This document shows positions 29,760-38,904 of a stretch of DNA of 64,000 bases, piece after piece (position 1 is the first letter of the stretch; each line of letters opens with the position of its first letter). Under the pieces are notes generated by a model. It was not told the DNA's origin and did no database searches. It worked only from the letters and a program-made list of their open reading frames with translations. This DNA comes from Melanopsichium pennsylvanicum. Its lineage: Eukaryota; Basidiomycota; Ustilaginomycetes; Ustilaginales. Location of the stretch: positions 1,736,001 to 1,800,000 of the forward strand of contig OAPG01000001.1 of the NCBI GenBank assembly GCA_900208305.1. Direction: 5' to 3'. The position numbers and the translations under genes were made by a program.

Positions 29760-30716
29760 TTACTCCTTGGCGAACCAGGGGTGAAGGTACCTGAGGTTCT
29801 GCTTTGCCTTTTCCGAGATATGTTCTGCACGGGTCATGACGCTGAATTTCATGCTGTCCTTGATTCCTGCCACAGCCTTGCTGTTGGATTCTTGTTCAAC
29901 TTCTTTCCAGACTCTATCTAGCAAAGTTGTGGTGACCTTGTTACTCGCCTCTACGTTTGCCTTTAAACTTTCCAAAACTTCTGCAACGTTGACTGCGGCG
30001 CTTGAGGGTCTCCAAGCGTCATAGTCTGTAGCGGTTGCGATGAGGACGTAGCTGATTTCTGCTTCTCTGGCGAGTTTTGCTTCTGGGAGGACGCTCATGT
30101 TGATAATGTCACCACCCCAGGTTCTGTACATGAGGGATTCGGCGCGGGTGCTGAATTGGGGACCTTCCATGCATACTACGCATTTATCCTTGTGAACACT
30201 GACATCTTTGTTGTGCTCTCCGAGGGTTTGTTTGACAACATCGTAGACGATGGGTCGGAGTGTTTCGCAGAATGGATCACCAAAACCTGCATGTGCTACT
30301 ACACCTTCTTCCTCACCAAATCCAAAGTAACTACTCCTCCTAATGCCTTTTGTCCTATCAATAATTTGACTCGGAATGACGAAATCCTTGGGTGCAATTT
30401 CTTCTCTCAAGCTCCCCACTGCTGAGAAAGCCAGGATGGCTCGAACACCGAGATGCTTTAACGCGGCGATGTTGGCGAGATTGGGTACATTGCTAGGTAA
30501 GATGGCATGTGCTCGTCCATGACGCGCCAAAAACGCAACATGATTACCCTCGGTAGTTTTTGCAATGGTAATAGGCGATGAAGGTTGACCCCAAGGAGTG
30601 GTGATAGAAATTTCGGCAACGGGAGAGATGGAATCGAGCTTATACAATCCAGATCCACCGATAACGCCAAGCAGGATAGGTGCTCCAGTCCAATTTTTAA
30701 TCTGAGGTACACTCAT
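29760..30716 (-). CDS. S-methyl-5'-thioadenosine phosphorylase (MTAP)
   Basis: 318 aa, intron-free, starting at ATG 30716. Family signatures are visible throughout: GVIGGSGLYKLDSI at the N-terminus (phosphate loop), FLARHGRAHAILPSNVPN, AFSAVGSLREEIAPKDFVIP, CMEGPQFSTRAES and ATATDYDAWRP (purine-binding Asp). The enzyme splits methylthioadenosine into adenine and methylthioribose-1-phosphate, feeding adenine and methionine salvage after polyamine synthesis. The fold is purine nucleoside phosphorylase type 2, a cytosolic trimer. The length is slightly above the human enzyme (283 aa) through a short insert and C-terminal extension. It is convergent with the SNF2/RING gene, 206 bp apart. Confidence 0.95.
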   Translation of the reverse strand: MSVPQIKNWTGAPILLGVIGGSGLYKLDSISPVAEISITTPWGQPSSPITIAKTTEGNHVAFLARHGRAHAILPSNVPNLANIAALKHLGVRAILAFSAVGSLREEIAPKDFVIPSQIIDRTKGIRRSSYFGFGEEEGVVAHAGFGDPFCETLRPIVYDVVKQTLGEHNKDVSVHKDKCVVCMEGPQFSTRAESLMYRTWGGDIINMSVLPEAKLAREAEISYVLIATATDYDAWRPSSAAVNVAEVLESLKANVEASNKVTTTLLDRVWKEVEQESNSKAVAGIKDSMKFSVMTRAEHISEKAKQNLRYLHPWFAKE

Positions 30717-31264
30717 GTTGACTCGCGGTTGAATTCGAAAGTGTCTTATGGTAGTGATGTCTATAACTGTAGTCGAGAAGAGGAATATCGATCTTGGTTG
30801 TGAGGGAGAGAAATTGCGGGAGTTGGTTAGGAGCAGGACAAAAAAAAAGTTGGTAGTACAAACCGGAGGAACGAGTATTTTTTGATAGAAAAGAATTAAT
30901 TAAGAGGAGAAATAAAAATGGGACCCACGGACCAATTCTGTACGCACGTCATCAAGCCTGCACAAAGTGTGCTCTCCTGCTGCTCAAAATGCCGAGAGCC
31001 TTCTGCACGCCGCCGGGCTTAGGCTGGAACGTGCACATAAAAATCGCACATTGAGATCTTCTGATTCGAATGCTGGTGCCAAGGTCCTTCACCATGAGAT
31101 GGAAATGGATGCAACCCCTAATGACAACTTAAACAGTAAAGCAATTCTTCAAATCTCCGATCACACATTCAAGGACATCAGTCTTTCAAGGATCTTGATA
31201 TATCCTGCTTGGGTAGGGTATCATTGCATGCAAAAGGTATGCTGTGAGTTGCGCAAAGGCTGTC
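30717..31264. other. Intergenic region between MTAP and GNL1-like genes
   Basis: 548 bp containing the MTAP promoter and the GNL1-like 3' end. A/T-rich runs near 30840-30920 are the only compositional feature. No gene is visible. Confidence 0.5.
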
Positions 31265-33838
31265 TCAAGTCACCTTCTCTTCGTCCCCTTCTTCCTCTTC
31301 CTCTGCCTCATCCTCCTCGTCATTGTCATCCTGATCGTCATCACCATCCTCGACAGCAAGGGCGCTGAAGAGCATATTCGTTCCATCTCCAAATCCTCCT
31401 CCTCCTCCTCCTCCTCCTCCTCCTCCTCCTCCTCCTCCTCCTCCTCCTCCTCCTCCTCCTCCTCCTCCTTCTTCTTCTTCTTCTTCTTCTTCTTCCTCAT
31501 CGCTTTCATCCTGACCTTCTTCCGCAGCCCCAAAATCAAACCTCACCTTCTTAGCAATTGCCTCTACATCGTCTTCACTCGCTTCTTCCTCGTCCCTCTC
31601 ATCTCCTTCCTCCTCCGCTTTGCGCTCCTCGTCATCATCAGGATTAGGAGCTGTGAGCAAGTCTTCTCCACTTTTGCCTAGTGGTCCTTCTGGAGACGCT
31701 TCTGGAATCCAAATCCCTTCACCCATGTAATTCCCGCTTTGCTTGGGAACTCCTGTCGGAGGATGGAAAGCCCACTTGATCCTACCTTCAGCTACAGCCC
31801 TCATGACCAAATTGCCTGCCCTGTTGACGTCCCATCGATTTGCCTTGGCCGTCTTGTAATTATACCTCCTCGCAATGGCTTCTAGAATCTTGACCCCCGT
31901 CCAAACTCTATATTGCTCCTCAACCGCTCCGTTGTCCCCATTCCCCTGTTCATCCTCATCGGTAGGATACTCCAAATTCAGCACTTTTTCAAGCGCAATG
32001 TGTTCACCAACAAAACGAATGCAACTCGTAAGAGCCTGAACCTGAGAAATTGCCAGGATTGCTCCCATGACTTGCATCTCCATCCCAATCAAAGAAGGAA
32101 ACACCAACCCAGGTGAATCGCAAATTCGGAGTTGACCTCGATGTGTTTCCTCGCCAACCACTTTGGGTGTGTTTGCATCAGGAATGGTAACTGTAGAGGT
32201 GGAAGAGGGATTGGGCAAAGGAACGAGAAAGTGAGTCTGAAAATGTTTGGTTTTGCCCGGAGTCTTGGAAGCTCGGACAACTTTGGAACCAAAAAGCGCG
32301 TTGAGGAGGGAAGATTTGCCCACATTGGGTTGGCCAATCAGACCTATGGTAAGGTAAGGTAGATGCGATCGAGTCTGCTTTGGGTTGTTCTTGCTGTCCT
32401 TTTCTGCACTCTGATCCAAGATATGCTCTCCAGGACTCCCACCTTGGCCTTCTGGTTGCTCCACAACACCCCTAAATCCTTCTGTATGCAACTGCACCCG
32501 CCTCTCCACACCCGCCCAGTCCGTGTCGTTCACACAAGGTGGCATCCATTCGGCTTTCTTCTTTTCATCCACCCTGACCACCTCTGGTGGAGTGATCAAT
32601 TCTCCATGAGCCTTTCTAAGCGCTTTGAAAAGCTCCCTTCTCGAATCTGGCGACAAGTAGGGAGCAAATCGTGTTCTCGATCCTTGGCCTTCCATCCTCT
32701 CCAGCTTTGCATAACTTTCGGTTGCTACAATTTGCCACCTAGGATACAAGTGCTGCAAATACTCTTCCCATGCTTCAACAATCTCTTTGGGGACAATGTC
32801 GGCTTTGGTTAGGACAATGATGACTTTTAATCTCATGTATCGTTCCAAGAACCCAATGAGGGAGGGAGGAAGGTGGAGGAGCGGACATCGAGCATCAGCA
32901 AGGACACAAACGAGATCTGATCGTTCGCATACTCGCCAGAGCTGTCGATACACTTCAATGTTTCGCTCGTAGAGGCTGCCGATCACGCTTGTGCCGGGAG
33001 ACGGACGGTGGCTCAAGAGCTTGTCGATGCTGTCTTGGCTGGCGATAGTTGAGACCATGCGACTGCCTCCCATCTGTGCTTGAGCAGGGTTGGGAGAGAA
33101 TGCAGCTTTATCTTGGGAGCGTGTGTGTGAGGTCAGACTAGCGAAGAGAGGGGAAGAAGTGAAGAAAGCACGTTCTACAACGGCGTCGGTCTTTCGAAGC
33201 CATTGGCGAAACACCTCGACTTCCTGCGCATGGATTGTTTTGGTGTCCATATCATTGCGCCATTTTGGGCGCTTTGGAAGGCGCAGCTCGCCTGTCTGCT
33301 CTATGCCAGTTACGCCTGGATCCTCTCCATCCTGTGCTGTGTCGCTGTTGGAATGTGAAGAGGTTTGATCTTGATGTTGGGCTTTTGCAGCCTTCGTTGA
33401 GGATGAGGATTTTTCGAGAAGCCAGCCTACGAGCGGATGTGCATCGTGCTCAGCCTTTTTGTTCCTCTCAGCGTCGATAAGGCGTTGATGGTTCTCCGCC
33501 CTTGCCCCGCCAAAGCGAGAGTAATCGAACTGGGTGAGTTGTTCTGGAATGGGCCTGCGGAGGTCAGCGTAGGATGCGAGGATGTTGAGTCGTTCGAGTA
33601 CGGGAGGAGAAAGTTTGGAGAAAGCGGATTCTTCGAGCTGTACGGTGCGTCTTCGAGATTCGAAAGCGGCTTGTTGTTCTGGTGGTTGGAGGCCAGCGCG
33701 GCCGAGTCTGGTGGATGCAGCAGTGGCACTGCGTCCTCTGCCTCTACCTCGACCACGAGCGGGCTTGCCACCGCTGGTTTCAGATGTGTCTGCTTTGCGC
33801 AACTTGGCCTTCTGCGCTTTGGAAGGTTTCTTGACCAT
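31265..33838 (-). CDS. Circularly permuted GTPase, GNL1-like (YlqF/YawG family)
   Basis: 857 aa, intron-free, starting at ATG 33838. The G motifs appear in permuted order: G4 TKAD (about residue 345), G1 GQPNVGKSS (about 500-509), G3 DSPG (about 574). The block RNIEVYRQLWRVCERSDLV followed by ADARCPLLHLPPSLIGFLE matches GNL1 (HSR1) better than Lsg1 or Nog2, and the HFQTHFL segment after G1/G2 also fits. Relatives act in ribosomal-subunit maturation or nuclear export; the precise role of GNL1 is uncertain. It is longer than human GNL1 (607 aa). The C-terminus is strongly acidic and contains a Glu run followed by a run of about 26 Gly, both from trinucleotide repeats (31394-31495). It is divergent from FCP1, with a 917-bp gap. 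Confidence 0.85.
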   Translation of the reverse strand: MVKKPSKAQKAKLRKADTSETSGGKPARGRGRGRGRSATAASTRLGRAGLQPPEQQAAFESRRRTVQLEESAFSKLSPPVLERLNILASYADLRRPIPEQLTQFDYSRFGGARAENHQRLIDAERNKKAEHDAHPLVGWLLEKSSSSTKAAKAQHQDQTSSHSNSDTAQDGEDPGVTGIEQTGELRLPKRPKWRNDMDTKTIHAQEVEVFRQWLRKTDAVVERAFFTSSPLFASLTSHTRSQDKAAFSPNPAQAQMGGSRMVSTIASQDSIDKLLSHRPSPGTSVIGSLYERNIEVYRQLWRVCERSDLVCVLADARCPLLHLPPSLIGFLERYMRLKVIIVLTKADIVPKEIVEAWEEYLQHLYPRWQIVATESYAKLERMEGQGSRTRFAPYLSPDSRRELFKALRKAHGELITPPEVVRVDEKKKAEWMPPCVNDTDWAGVERRVQLHTEGFRGVVEQPEGQGGSPGEHILDQSAEKDSKNNPKQTRSHLPYLTIGLIGQPNVGKSSLLNALFGSKVVRASKTPGKTKHFQTHFLVPLPNPSSTSTVTIPDANTPKVVGEETHRGQLRICDSPGLVFPSLIGMEMQVMGAILAISQVQALTSCIRFVGEHIALEKVLNLEYPTDEDEQGNGDNGAVEEQYRVWTGVKILEAIARRYNYKTAKANRWDVNRAGNLVMRAVAEGRIKWAFHPPTGVPKQSGNYMGEGIWIPEASPEGPLGKSGEDLLTAPNPDDDEERKAEEEGDERDEEEASEDDVEAIAKKVRFDFGAAEEGQDESDEEEEEEEEEEGGGGGGGGGGGGGGGGGGGGGGGGGFGDGTNMLFSALAVEDGDDDQDDNDEEDEAEEEEEGDEEKVT
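31394..31495. repeat. Coding trinucleotide repeat (TCC)25-(TTC)9
   Basis: On the plus strand about 25 TCC units are followed by about nine TTC units. On the coding strand this reads as GAA (Glu) then GGA (Gly) codons inside the acidic tail of the GNL1-like protein. All three minus-strand frames are open through the run, and length changes in units of three leave the frame intact. Confidence 0.95.
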
Positions 33839-34755
33839 AGTTGTACAAGAGAGAGAAAGGTCGTGTGTGAGAAGGAGAGTGAAGGTACCATGTGAGCGAG
33901 TACGAAGTTGTCTCTCACCTAAAGAGAAATATTGAAGCCCGACACCTCCACTTGGTGTTTCTTCTCGAGTGAATTCTTCCCGACCTGCCGTGAAAACGAC
34001 CTAACACTTTTTTATCAATTCATTCACGAAAAAGGTGGCTCGACCGCGTGTGTTTGCGCATAATGTTTTGAGACGCGACGTGTGTGAGCGTTTGTGCTGC
34101 GAGCTGATGCTGAACTCTTTGGACTCTCTGAGACCAAAACTGGACACGTCTGGCTGAAATCAACGATGACACACGACTGCGCCTTTCACCATACTTTTTT
34201 TAAAGCCACGCGCAACCTGACTTAGCCGGAATCCATATATACCACTCAGAAAGCCGAGCCAAATCAAAAAGAAAAAAGGGACTCACTCTTTCAACACAAA
34301 TTGGCCGAGGCTCCGGCAAAGTCAAGTACACAAGCAGCGCACAGACATTCTTTTTTTTTTCAGTTTTGGAGTTCCCCGCATCAAGAGCAAAAGATCTCAT
34401 CCAAACCCCCCGTGTACGAGTACTTCCTTGGTGACATCCCTACACATCTTTCATTCATCCAACCATCCAACCGAGCATTTTGTTTTGATCTCTTCAAGCC
34501 TCCACCTCGCAGTTGCATCTCATCCATAATCCTGGCCGCTGTCAACGTACACCAGCAAACTCGAACATTACGCGCGTCTCTTCACGCTCCTTCAACATCG
34601 TCGACAGCACTCTCATGTCCCGTCCATCTTTACCTTCCACCTGCACCGTCGAGGCCCCTTCTTTCCACCTCCGGTCGTAACCTTTGCTCTCCATCCAGCG
34701 CGTTCGAATCAGTTACCTCTTTCCACCGATCATCCCCCAAGTTCTCGCACACACA
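33839..34755. promoter_or_regulatory. Divergent promoter region, GNL1-like / FCP1
   Basis: 917 bp between opposite start codons. The FCP1 side (about 34430-34755) is C/T/A-rich, as is common for fungal leaders, and carries one upstream ATG. A poly-T stretch lies at about 34351-34360. No gene is visible. Confidence 0.55.
34615..34680 (+). promoter_or_regulatory. Upstream open reading frame (21 codons) before FCP1
   Basis: ATG at 34615, stop TAA at 34678-34680, ending 75 nt before the FCP1 start. It is the only ATG between about 34440 and the FCP1 start. It counts only if the transcript begins upstream of it, which the sequence cannot show. Confidence 0.4.
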
Positions 34756-37203
34756 ATGCCGGCACAAGAGCCATGCAAGCATCCAGTGCAACTCTTTGGC
34801 ATGTGTGCTGTTTGCGGTAAACCTGTCGACGCTGATTCCGAAGAGTCCGCCTCTCTCTCCATCATGCATTCCTCCGCAGCTGTCAAAGTTTCCGCCGAAG
34901 AAGCACAGAGACTCGACTCGGAATCTACCTCCCATCTCCTCTCCCAACGCAAACTTGCCCTCATCGTCGATCTTGACCAAACCGTAATCCACGCCACCGT
35001 CGACCCAACCGTAGGTGAGTGGATGAAAGACGAGTCCAACCCCAACTACGAAGCTCTCAAATCCGTTGGCAAGTTCCGTCTTGGCATCGATGGCGAAGAG
35101 ATCAAGGACGACAATGATGAATCCTTACCCAAGGATTCCGCAGCAGCGCTCAAGGCGAGTAGAGCTTGCTGGTACTATGTCAAACCCAGACCCGGTCTTC
35201 CGCAGATCCTCAAGCAACTTTCTCAAAAGTACGAGTTGCACGTATACACAATGGGTACCAGGTCCTACGCCAACTGCGTCTGCAAGTTGATCGACCCCGA
35301 CGCGAGTATCTTCGGCAACCGCATTCTGAGCAGGGACGAGAACGGCAGCTTGGTACGCAAGAGTCTCAACAGGTTGTTCCCCGTAGATCATAGCATGGTG
35401 GTCATCATCGATGATAGAGAGGACGTGTGGGGTCGCAGTCCAAACCTTTTGCCCGTGCTGCCGTACGAGTTCTTTGTGGGCATTGGTGATATCAATGCCA
35501 CCTTCCTTCCCGCTGTACCGTCACCCCCAGGTGCATTGCCCGATGCGGTTCCTTCCACATCGGCAAACAAGCTCGATGATGCCAGTCCATCCGCTTCTTC
35601 ACCTCCCACATCTTCTGACTCGGGAAGAGGGACAAGCGCCACCGCAGCGTCCACACCAGAAGCGATTGTCGAAGTAGCGGTCTGGAAGGCTGAAGCGGAA
35701 GGCGATCATACAGATGAGGAACCTCAAGCGGTGCGACAAGCAGCCGCCCACTTTGCCGAACAAACGCAGAAGCTACAGAATAAGCTGGCAGAACAGAGAG
35801 AAGCGAGACCACTGGCCAAAATGCAAGAAGCACTGGATGAAAAGCTGGGTAGGAACGGTGAATCACGATCTGGTACTGCAACTCCGAATGGTAATGTCGA
35901 TACCTCTATCAGCCACCACACGCCAGCTGGCGATGGCAGCAGCAGTGATAGTGAGACGTCAGCAGCCGAGCAAGTTAGCGACTCAGCATCCGCAGCGGAA
36001 ACATCAGAAGACGCAACAAATACCAACGATACCATTTCTCCAACAACCGATACCACATCCAACGTCTCTTCACTACCGCAACCACCACCACCTCCTCCTC
36101 TGCCACCGCACCGCTCGCATGCAGTCCTGGTCGACGACGACACCGAATTGGATCGAGTCTATTCCATCCTCGACTCTCTCCACACCGAATGGTACTCGAA
36201 GTATGACGCCATGCAATCCCATCCAAAACCGCAATCCTCTTCCGACCCAACCATCCAGAAACCCTCCGTTGTGGACCTTATTGGAGCAAAGAAATGCGCC
36301 GTGCTGACCGGCTGCGTCATTGTGTTCTCGAGCATGATACCTTTCGGAACAGATGCGGAGAAATCCGATCTTTGGGCCATGGCGAGAGAATTTGGTGCCA
36401 CACCCGCTAGCGAGATCGAACCCGGCGTTACCACACATGTGGTTGCGGCCAGACCGGGGACAGCCAAAGTTCATCAAGCGTTGCGGTTGGCTCAAAAGGA
36501 TGATAAAGAAGGTGATGGTGGTAGTGGTGGTGATGGTAAAGGAAAATTGGAAGTGGTGTGGCCTAGTTGGTTCCACGTCTCGTCTTCGAGGTGGGAGAGG
36601 CAGGATGAGGCATTGTATCGGATATCTGTTTCGGAGAATACACTTGCTTCCGCCACGGCTGCCGAGATTGCCGCGAATAAGACGGAACAGAAATCTCTCA
36701 CCTCCACCGCTAGCACTACCAATGGTCAAGCCACCAGCAGTGCGACACAAGATTCGACAAACGAGGATTCAATCATGGACAAAGCTGCAGGTGGACAAGA
36801 AGGCGAAACCTTGTTCGAGAGTGAATTGGTTGAAATGGATTGGGGTGCAGCAGCGGATGAAGTGGATGCTTATCTGGATTCTGTCACTACGGCTAGCAAT
36901 ACAAGTTCACCCGCGTTGTCAGTTTTAGGATTCAACGATGTGGCTGATTTGCCCAATATCGAAGATGCCGATCAAGTGTCATTAGGGGTTAGTAGAAAAA
37001 GGGCTAGGGTGGCTGACGAAGATGATGATATTGGTGATGATTTCAAGGAAGGATTGTTGGGTGGAAAGGAGGGGAAGAAGCATAGACCAGGTCAAGATCG
37101 AGAGGTAGAAACAGGTAGAAAGGAGGAGGAGGAGGAGGAGGATGATGATGATTTTCTGGATGATTTGGCAAATGAGCTCGATGGACAGCTCGATGATGAA
37201 TGA
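34756..37203 (+). CDS. fcp1: RNA polymerase II CTD phosphatase FCP1
   Basis: 815 aa, starting at ATG 34756 (MPAQEPCKHPVQLFGMCAVC); the frame upstream is leader. A small Cys-rich element (CKHPVQLFGMCAVCGK) comes first, then the FCP homology phosphatase domain with the aspartate nucleophile motif DLDQT (72-76), YELHVYTMGTRSYA and IIDDREDVWG. A BRCT domain lies at about 505-630 (AVLTGCVIVFSSMIPFG to VWPSWFHVSSSRW). The linker (about 255-500) and the acidic C-terminus are low-complexity. FCP1 removes phosphate, mainly from Ser2 of the Pol II C-terminal domain, to recycle polymerase; the acidic tail in homologues binds TFIIF. All catalytic Asp residues are present. It is convergent with the secreted-protein gene, 795 bp apart. 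Confidence 0.95.
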   Translation: MPAQEPCKHPVQLFGMCAVCGKPVDADSEESASLSIMHSSAAVKVSAEEAQRLDSESTSHLLSQRKLALIVDLDQTVIHATVDPTVGEWMKDESNPNYEALKSVGKFRLGIDGEEIKDDNDESLPKDSAAALKASRACWYYVKPRPGLPQILKQLSQKYELHVYTMGTRSYANCVCKLIDPDASIFGNRILSRDENGSLVRKSLNRLFPVDHSMVVIIDDREDVWGRSPNLLPVLPYEFFVGIGDINATFLPAVPSPPGALPDAVPSTSANKLDDASPSASSPPTSSDSGRGTSATAASTPEAIVEVAVWKAEAEGDHTDEEPQAVRQAAAHFAEQTQKLQNKLAEQREARPLAKMQEALDEKLGRNGESRSGTATPNGNVDTSISHHTPAGDGSSSDSETSAAEQVSDSASAAETSEDATNTNDTISPTTDTTSNVSSLPQPPPPPPLPPHRSHAVLVDDDTELDRVYSILDSLHTEWYSKYDAMQSHPKPQSSSDPTIQKPSVVDLIGAKKCAVLTGCVIVFSSMIPFGTDAEKSDLWAMAREFGATPASEIEPGVTTHVVAARPGTAKVHQALRLAQKDDKEGDGGSGGDGKGKLEVVWPSWFHVSSSRWERQDEALYRISVSENTLASATAAEIAANKTEQKSLTSTASTTNGQATSSATQDSTNEDSIMDKAAGGQEGETLFESELVEMDWGAAADEVDAYLDSVTTASNTSSPALSVLGFNDVADLPNIEDADQVSLGVSRKRARVADEDDDIGDDFKEGLLGGKEGKKHRPGQDREVETGRKEEEEEEDDDDFLDDLANELDGQLDDE

Positions 37204-37948
37204 ATGCATCGACGTTCCTGCATCTTCCTAAGCGCGCGGGAGAGAGAGAGAGAGAGAGAGAGAAAGGTGAGGGAAGACCAATAGCACTTGAACTTGTACA
37301 TTACTGTACACTACCACACTCAGGAATCAAAGACGAAAAAGATGTTTACAACGACTCGCTACTCTGTAAAGGATCGTCAAAACCACCCCCTTTTTTTTTT
37401 TCTCCAGCTGTATGGAACTGGATGGTTCTTAGACCTTCTTGAGATTTGTTTAAAGATTGTTTGTTTGTTCGGTTTCTTTTTTTTCCCTTTCAAATCAACA
37501 CATGAAAGAGATAACGCAATCAAAGTTAAATACACTATCATGATGATCAATCAACTTATTTCGACTCGCGATAGAGAAAGATGGGGGTTGTTTGTGATGG
37601 TTTTGGATTCATAGGTGAAATTGTAAGTCAGAAGCGTCACTATGAATAGCAAAAAAAAAAAAAAAAAAAAAAAAAGGTTCAAGTGTTGGAGGTGGTGGGA
37701 ATAAAATGTATGAGAAATTGACTGAAAAAAGCGTACGAGAAAAGCATTGAATTTAAGGTGTTTGACAAAGTATTACAGTGTTTACGATCCATACAAGTAT
37801 CAGCAGCAACATTTCGAAACGATGAAGAAGCAAAAGTTAGAGAAATAAAATAATTTAAAACTGCACTTTAGATAACAATAGATCTACCGTCCAGAAGAAA
37901 AGTAACCCGTTACTTCCAAAAGAGAAAAAATAAACTGAGAACAGATGA

Positions 37949-37995
<47 letters not shown>

Positions 37996-37998
37996 GGA
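37204..37998. other. Convergent intergenic region with homopolymer tracts
   Basis: Contains a GA dinucleotide run (about 37242-37263), several short T runs, a 25-base A run (37651-37675) and a 41-base A run (37952-37992). The remainder is AT-rich. No coding frame has gene-like composition. Confidence 0.7.
37952..37992. repeat. 41-base homopolymer (A)n on plus strand
   Basis: An uninterrupted run of 41 A. On the coding strand of the neighbouring secreted-protein gene it is a T run that begins six bases after the stop codon, so it would be a U run at the start of that transcript's 3' untranslated region. Confidence 0.95.
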
Positions 37999-38904
37999 CT
38001 AGCTGGCAGCAGCAACAGCCATTTGATTCAACCCTTGGTAAATCAAAGCAAAGCTATCGAGGTTGTTTGTCGCCTCTCCAACAGTAGTACTCGCTGAAGA
38101 AGTAGATGCAGCGCTGCTACTGGAAGTTGAACTCGAACTCGAACTCGATGTTGACGTTGGACTGGCACTTGAACTAGTGCTACTCCAAGTTGGAGTCGCA
38201 CTTGAACTAGTACTACTCGACGAGAAAGAATGACTTGTTGAAGAAGATGACGAAGAGGTAGAAGTTGGGGTCCACGTTGTTGTGGGAGCTTGCCAAGTAG
38301 TTGTTGGGGTAGGTTTGGGTGTCCAAGTAGAGGTAGAGGTAGAGCTTGTGCTCGTCTGTTTGTTGTTATTACTACTGCTATTGTTGTCGTTATTGTCACC
38401 TCCAGAACCGTCAGCAGCGGTCCAAGACATGTAAAAGACACCCAGATCGGTACTTGCGAAAGCCTTGAAGAGTCCTTCGCTCATATCCAATCCACCGTAA
38501 GGGCAACTTGGACAAGCATCTTGGACTGTAGCATACTGAGTGTTACCATTGTATGTAATGGCGATCGTCTTGCCACACCATGATGAGCGTTGACCCATGT
38601 TTCCGTACTGTGCGGCGTTGAGAGCGACGATAAAATCAGATCCGCTATTGTAGTTACCGCAGGCACCAAGCCCAGCTGCATAATACGTTGCGCGACCGGA
38701 GTAAGTGGGTCCACGTTTGGCGAGGGTAGAAGGACCAGCTTCAGACAAGTCGCCGTGGTGAGAAGCAGCGGCACCTCGACGCGAGTGTTTGAGGGATCGA
38801 ACATATTTGACTTGCTGGTGGTGCTGGTCTTCAGCAAGCGTGGTGCCAATGAGGCCGGAAGCGATTAGCAAGGCTGTGCAGACTTTGGTAGCAAGAGACG
38901 GCAT
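37999..38904 (-). CDS. Secreted barwin/expansin-like (double-psi beta-barrel) protein with Ser/Thr tail
   Basis: 301 aa, intron-free, starting at ATG 38904. An N-terminal signal peptide (about 1-24, core ALLIASGLIGTTLA) is followed by a short propeptide with dibasic Kex2-type sites (SRR near 43, LAKR near 64). The predicted mature start is GPTYSGRATYYA. A double-psi beta-barrel domain follows (about 66-165: GRATYYAAGLGACG, ALNAAQYGN, CGKTIAITYNG, VQDACPSCPYGGLDMSEGLF), as in RlpA, barwin and expansin-like fungal proteins. The last 120 residues are a Ser/Thr/Pro/Trp-containing linker, probably O-mannosylated, partly built from a 33-base repeat. Related fungal proteins are secreted to the wall or host interface; no enzymatic residue set is claimed. 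The C-terminus is only weakly hydrophobic, so a GPI anchor is doubtful. Confidence 0.88.
   Translation of the reverse strand: MPSLATKVCTALLIASGLIGTTLAEDQHHQQVKYVRSLKHSRRGAAASHHGDLSEAGPSTLAKRGPTYSGRATYYAAGLGACGNYNSGSDFIVALNAAQYGNMGQRSSWCGKTIAITYNGNTQYATVQDACPSCPYGGLDMSEGLFKAFASTDLGVFYMSWTAADGSGGDNNDNNSSSNNNKQTSTSSTSTSTWTPKPTPTTTWQAPTTTWTPTSTSSSSSSTSHSFSSSSTSSSATPTWSSTSSSASPTSTSSSSSSSTSSSSAASTSSASTTVGEATNNLDSFALIYQGLNQMAVAAAS

Noticed and set aside
37952..38904. Secreted-protein gene as a retrocopy because it is intronless and next to a long A run
   Set aside because: The A run is on the opposite strand from the gene, so it would be poly(T) after the stop. A retrocopy tail would be poly(A) on the coding strand.
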